Part shown: positions 61,613-64,000 of the stretch, piece after piece
How the letters are laid out: each line of letters opens with the position of its first letter
Numbering within the stretch: position 1 is the first letter of the stretch
Source of the DNA: Noviluteimonas gilva
GTDB lineage: Bacteria; Pseudomonadota; Gammaproteobacteria; Xanthomonadales; Xanthomonadaceae
Direction: 5' to 3'
Assembly (NCBI RefSeq): GCF_009740395.1
Contig: NZ_WOXT01000001.1
Location: 368,464 to 432,463 of the forward strand
DNA: 64,000 nt
Notes under the pieces: model-generated
What the model was told of the DNA's origin: nothing
What the model saw: the letters and a program-made list of their open reading frames with translations, nothing else
Database searches by the model: none
Made by a program: the position numbers and the translations under genes

Positions 61613-62391
61613 TCGTCGAACCTCAGGTGCTTCACGCTCTTGCCGTGGCGTCGAATCAGGCGCAAGGCTTCGATGCCGATCTGGATGTGGCGCTCGACGA
61701 ACTCCGCGCTCACGCGCGCATCGGACGCTTCGGTCTTCACGCCTTCGGGCACCATCGGCTGGTCGCTGACCAGCAACAGCGCGCCGCTCGGAATGCGATT
61801 GGCGAAACCCGCGGCGAACACCGTCGCCGTTTCCATGTCGATCGCCATGCAGCGCATCACGCGCAGGCGTTCCTTGAAGGCTTCGTCGTGTTCCCACACA
61901 CGGCGGTTGGTGGTGTACACCGTGCCGGTCCAGTAGTCGTGGCCGAGGTCGCGGATCATCGTCGACACCGCGCGTTGCAGCGCGAAGGCCGGCAACGCGG
62001 GGACTTCGGGCAGCAGGTAATCGTCGGACGTGCCTTCGCCACGGATCGCGGCGATGGGCAGCACGAGATCGCCGAGTTGGTTCTTGCGCTTGAGCCCACC
62101 GCACTTGCCGAGGAACAACACGGCCTTGGGCATGATCGCCGAGAGCAGGTCCATCATCGTCGCGGCATTGGGGCTGCCCATGCCGAAGTTGATCATCGTG
62201 ATGCCGTCGGCCGTCGCGCTGGGCATCGGGCGGTCCAGGCCGACGACTTCCGCGCCCGTGAGCCGCGCGAAGTGTCCGAGATAGCCGCCGAAATTGGTGA
62301 GCAGGATGGTTTCGCCGAACTGGTCCAGCGGCACGCCCGTGTAACGCGGCAGCCAGTTTTCGACGATCTGGGGCTTGTCCTTCATGGCCAT
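61609..62391 (-). CDS. amn: AMP nucleosidase
   Basis: About 260 residues from ATG 62391; ATGs at 62385 and 62409 also fit and the frame continues to 62604. The nucleoside phosphorylase-like fold shows FGGYLGHFARLTGAEV, GMGSPNAATMMDLLSAI, KAVLFLGKCGGL and the active-site CMAIDMETATVFAAGF. It cleaves AMP to adenine and ribose 5-phosphate. It matches the shorter AMP nucleosidase without the regulatory N-terminal domain. Coupled to the DUF924 gene downstream. Confidence 0.85.
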   Translation of the reverse strand: MAMKDKPQIVENWLPRYTGVPLDQFGETILLTNFGGYLGHFARLTGAEVVGLDRPMPSATADGITMINFGMGSPNAATMMDLLSAIMPKAVLFLGKCGGLKRKNQLGDLVLPIAAIRGEGTSDDYLLPEVPALPAFALQRAVSTMIRDLGHDYWTGTVYTTNRRVWEHDEAFKERLRVMRCMAIDMETATVFAAGFANRIPSGALLLVSDQPMVPEGVKTEASDARVSAEFVERHIQIGIEALRLIRRHGKSVKHLRFDE

Positions 62392-62470
62392 GATTATGAC
62401 CAAAGACATGGTGGCGTTCGCATCGGGCAGCGGATAGCGTTCGGGACTTGCGCCATCAAGGGGATCGACC

Positions 62471-63889
62471 GTGTTGCTCAAGCCCATCGTTGCCGTCATC
62501 GCGACGGTCCTCATCGCCGGCTGCGCAAGCTCCGCGACGAAGTCCGACGCACCCGCCGCCGCATCCGCCAGGCCCAGCTGGCTGGACGATCCGTATCCGA
62601 GCACCTACCAGCGCGTGCAATCGCCGCCGGTGCTCATCACCGGCGCGACCGTGCTCACCGGCACCGGCACGCGCCTGGAGAATGCGGACGTGTTGTTGCA
62701 GGACGGCAAGGTCGTCGCCGTCGGCACGGGCCTGCAGGCGCCCGCGGGTGCCACGCGCGTGGATGCGCAGGGCAAGTGGGTCACGCCGGGCATCATCGAC
62801 ATCCACTCGCACCTGGGCGTGTATCCGAGCCCGGGCATGAGCGCGCACAGCGACGGCAACGAGATGACCGGTCCGGTCACGCCGAACGTCTGGGCCGAGC
62901 ATTCGATCTGGCCGCAGGATCCGGGCTTCCTCACCGCGCTCGCGGGCGGCATCACGAGCCTGCAGGTGTTGCCGGGTTCGGCCAACCTCATCGGTGGCCG
63001 CGGCGCAACGCTGAAGAACGTGCCGTCGACGACCTACCAGTCAATGAAATTCCCCGGCGCGCCGTGGGGCCTGAAGATGGCCTGCGGCGAAAACCCCAAG
63101 CGCGTCTATGGCCAGAAGGGCGGCCCGGCCACGCGCATGGCCAACGTCGCCGGTTACCGCGCCGCTTTCATCGAAGCGGCCGATTACATGAAGAAGCAGA
63201 AGGGCGGCGAAGGAAAGGACGCCGAACCGGGCAAGCGCGATCTCAAGAACGATACGTTGGCCGGCGCGATCAACGGCGACATCCGCGTGCACATCCACTG
63301 CTATCGCGCCGATGAAATGGCGACGATGCTGGACCTGGCGAAGGAATTCGGCTTCAAGATTTCCGCGTTCCACCACGGCGTGGAGGCCTACAAGATCGCC
63401 GACAAGCTCGCCGCGGCGGGCACGTGCGGCGCGCTGTGGGCCGACTGGTGGGGCTTCAAGATGGAAGCCTTCGATGGCATCCAGGAAAACATCGCGCTCG
63501 TCGACCGCGCGCCCAACGGCTGCGCGATCGTGCATTCCGACAGCGAGGAAGGCATCCAGCGCCTCAACCAGGAAGCGGCGAAGGTGATCGCCAACGCGCA
63601 TCGCATCGGCATCGACATCACGCCCGAGCACGCGATCGTCTGGATCACGCAGAACCCCGCCAAGGCGATGGGCATCGACGGCATGACCGGCACGCTCGAG
63701 CCGGGGAAGATGGGCGATCTCGTCGTGTGGAACGGCAATCCGTTCACCGTGTACGCGCACGCCGAACAGGTCTACGTCGACGGCGCGCGTTTGTACGATC
63801 GCAACGATCCATCGCGCCAACCGAAATCGGATTTCATGCTCGGCCAGGACGACTCGCCTGCTCAGAGCGGGCGCGGAGGTGTGCGATGA
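62471..63889 (+). CDS. Amidohydrolase lipoprotein
   Basis: 472 residues starting at GTG 62471. Lipobox IAGC places it in the membrane. The metal-binding IDIHSHLG is followed by HIHCYRADE, an SAFHHGVEAYK segment and the C-terminal TQNPAKAMGIDGMTGTLEPGKMGDLVVWNGNPF, which closes the amidohydrolase barrel (imidazolonepropionase/dipeptidase-like). Periplasmic hydrolysis of an amide or peptide-like substrate is expected; the exact one is unknown. Stop overlaps the next amidohydrolase (ATGA), so they form a pair. Confidence 0.88.
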   Translation: MLLKPIVAVIATVLIAGCASSATKSDAPAAASARPSWLDDPYPSTYQRVQSPPVLITGATVLTGTGTRLENADVLLQDGKVVAVGTGLQAPAGATRVDAQGKWVTPGIIDIHSHLGVYPSPGMSAHSDGNEMTGPVTPNVWAEHSIWPQDPGFLTALAGGITSLQVLPGSANLIGGRGATLKNVPSTTYQSMKFPGAPWGLKMACGENPKRVYGQKGGPATRMANVAGYRAAFIEAADYMKKQKGGEGKDAEPGKRDLKNDTLAGAINGDIRVHIHCYRADEMATMLDLAKEFGFKISAFHHGVEAYKIADKLAAAGTCGALWADWWGFKMEAFDGIQENIALVDRAPNGCAIVHSDSEEGIQRLNQEAAKVIANAHRIGIDITPEHAIVWITQNPAKAMGIDGMTGTLEPGKMGDLVVWNGNPFTVYAHAEQVYVDGARLYDRNDPSRQPKSDFMLGQDDSPAQSGRGGVR

Positions 63890-64000
63890 ACGCTGCACTG
63901 AAGACACTCGCCGTCGCGTGCGCGCTCGCCCTGTCGGGCACCGCGATGGCGCAGGATTTGCTCGTGCGCAACGCGAAGGTGCACACCGCGACGTCGCGCG
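63886..64000 (+). CDS. Second amidohydrolase, N-terminal fragment (3' truncated)
   Basis: ATG 63886 overlaps the previous stop. A signal peptide ending near ALSGTAMAQ is followed by LLVRNAKVHTA, the typical start of a metal-dependent amidohydrolase. The rest is outside the window. Likely a paralogue in the same operon, exported rather than lipidated. Confidence 0.75.
   Translation, partial: MNAALKTLAVACALALSGTAMAQDLLVRNAKVHTATSR

Overview
The window is about 64 kb of high-GC (roughly two-thirds G+C by eye), gene-dense proteobacterial chromosome. Gene content and fusions point to Xanthomonadaceae, most likely Lysobacter or a close relative: a glutaredoxin-HesB-rhodanese fusion, a malic enzyme-phosphotransacetylase fusion, a homodimeric aceE, a QEGLA-motif protein next to rsgA, secreted M4 and M29-type peptidases and a giant autotransporter. 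The assignment is an inference from protein style; no 16S gene is present.

Layout. 1-4.2 kb: the end of a glycosyltransferase, two secreted EF-hand proteins, a DUF3016 lipoprotein and a PAS-PAS hybrid histidine kinase. 4.4-5.2 kb: a TspO-like membrane protein. 5.2-10.9 kb: a tightly coupled four-gene DNA-repair operon (ligase-associated exonuclease, ATP-dependent ligase, Lhr-like helicase, PdeM nuclease). 10.9-22.1 kb, all minus strand: PilZ protein, NYN-domain protein, MalT-like LuxR regulator, 1483-residue autotransporter, M4 metalloprotease and M29-like aminopeptidase lipoprotein. 22.1-30.6 kb: 3-methyladenine glycosylase, a gluzincin-like protein, threonine aldolase, small membrane and nickel-binding-type proteins, an OYE-family reductase and a lipoprotein hydrolase. 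30.8-35.3 kb: an accessory stretch holding an excalibur protein, a lower-GC GmrSD-like (DUF262/DUF1524) gene with a small HNH-associated-domain gene, a small YegP-like gene, and a striking 14-unit, 42-bp hairpin repeat array. 35.3-41.4 kb: small membrane and secreted proteins, two tRNA-like genes with a shared 3' tail and terminator, and three copies of a hairpin plus 'GGTAGCTC' element, two of which share the variable segment of the nearest tRNA-like gene. 41.4-64 kb: aceE, a glycosyltransferase cluster, maeB, a membrane glycosyltransferase-like protein, QEGLA protein and rsgA, an alaA-GDSL-methyltransferase operon, polysaccharide deacetylase, the glutaredoxin fusion, small proteins, a DUF924 protein, AMP nucleosidase and two amidohydrolases, the last cut by the window end.

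Many genes overlap by ATGA or TGATG, so translational coupling is common: the repair operon, alaA-GDSL-methyltransferase, DUF924-amn and rsgA-QEGLA. The most unusual parts are the 42-bp array at 34032-34619, whose stems change sequence while staying self-complementary, and the tRNA-like and hairpin element family at 37.8-41.3 kb. I see no rRNA genes, CRISPR array, transposase, integrase or clear prophage.
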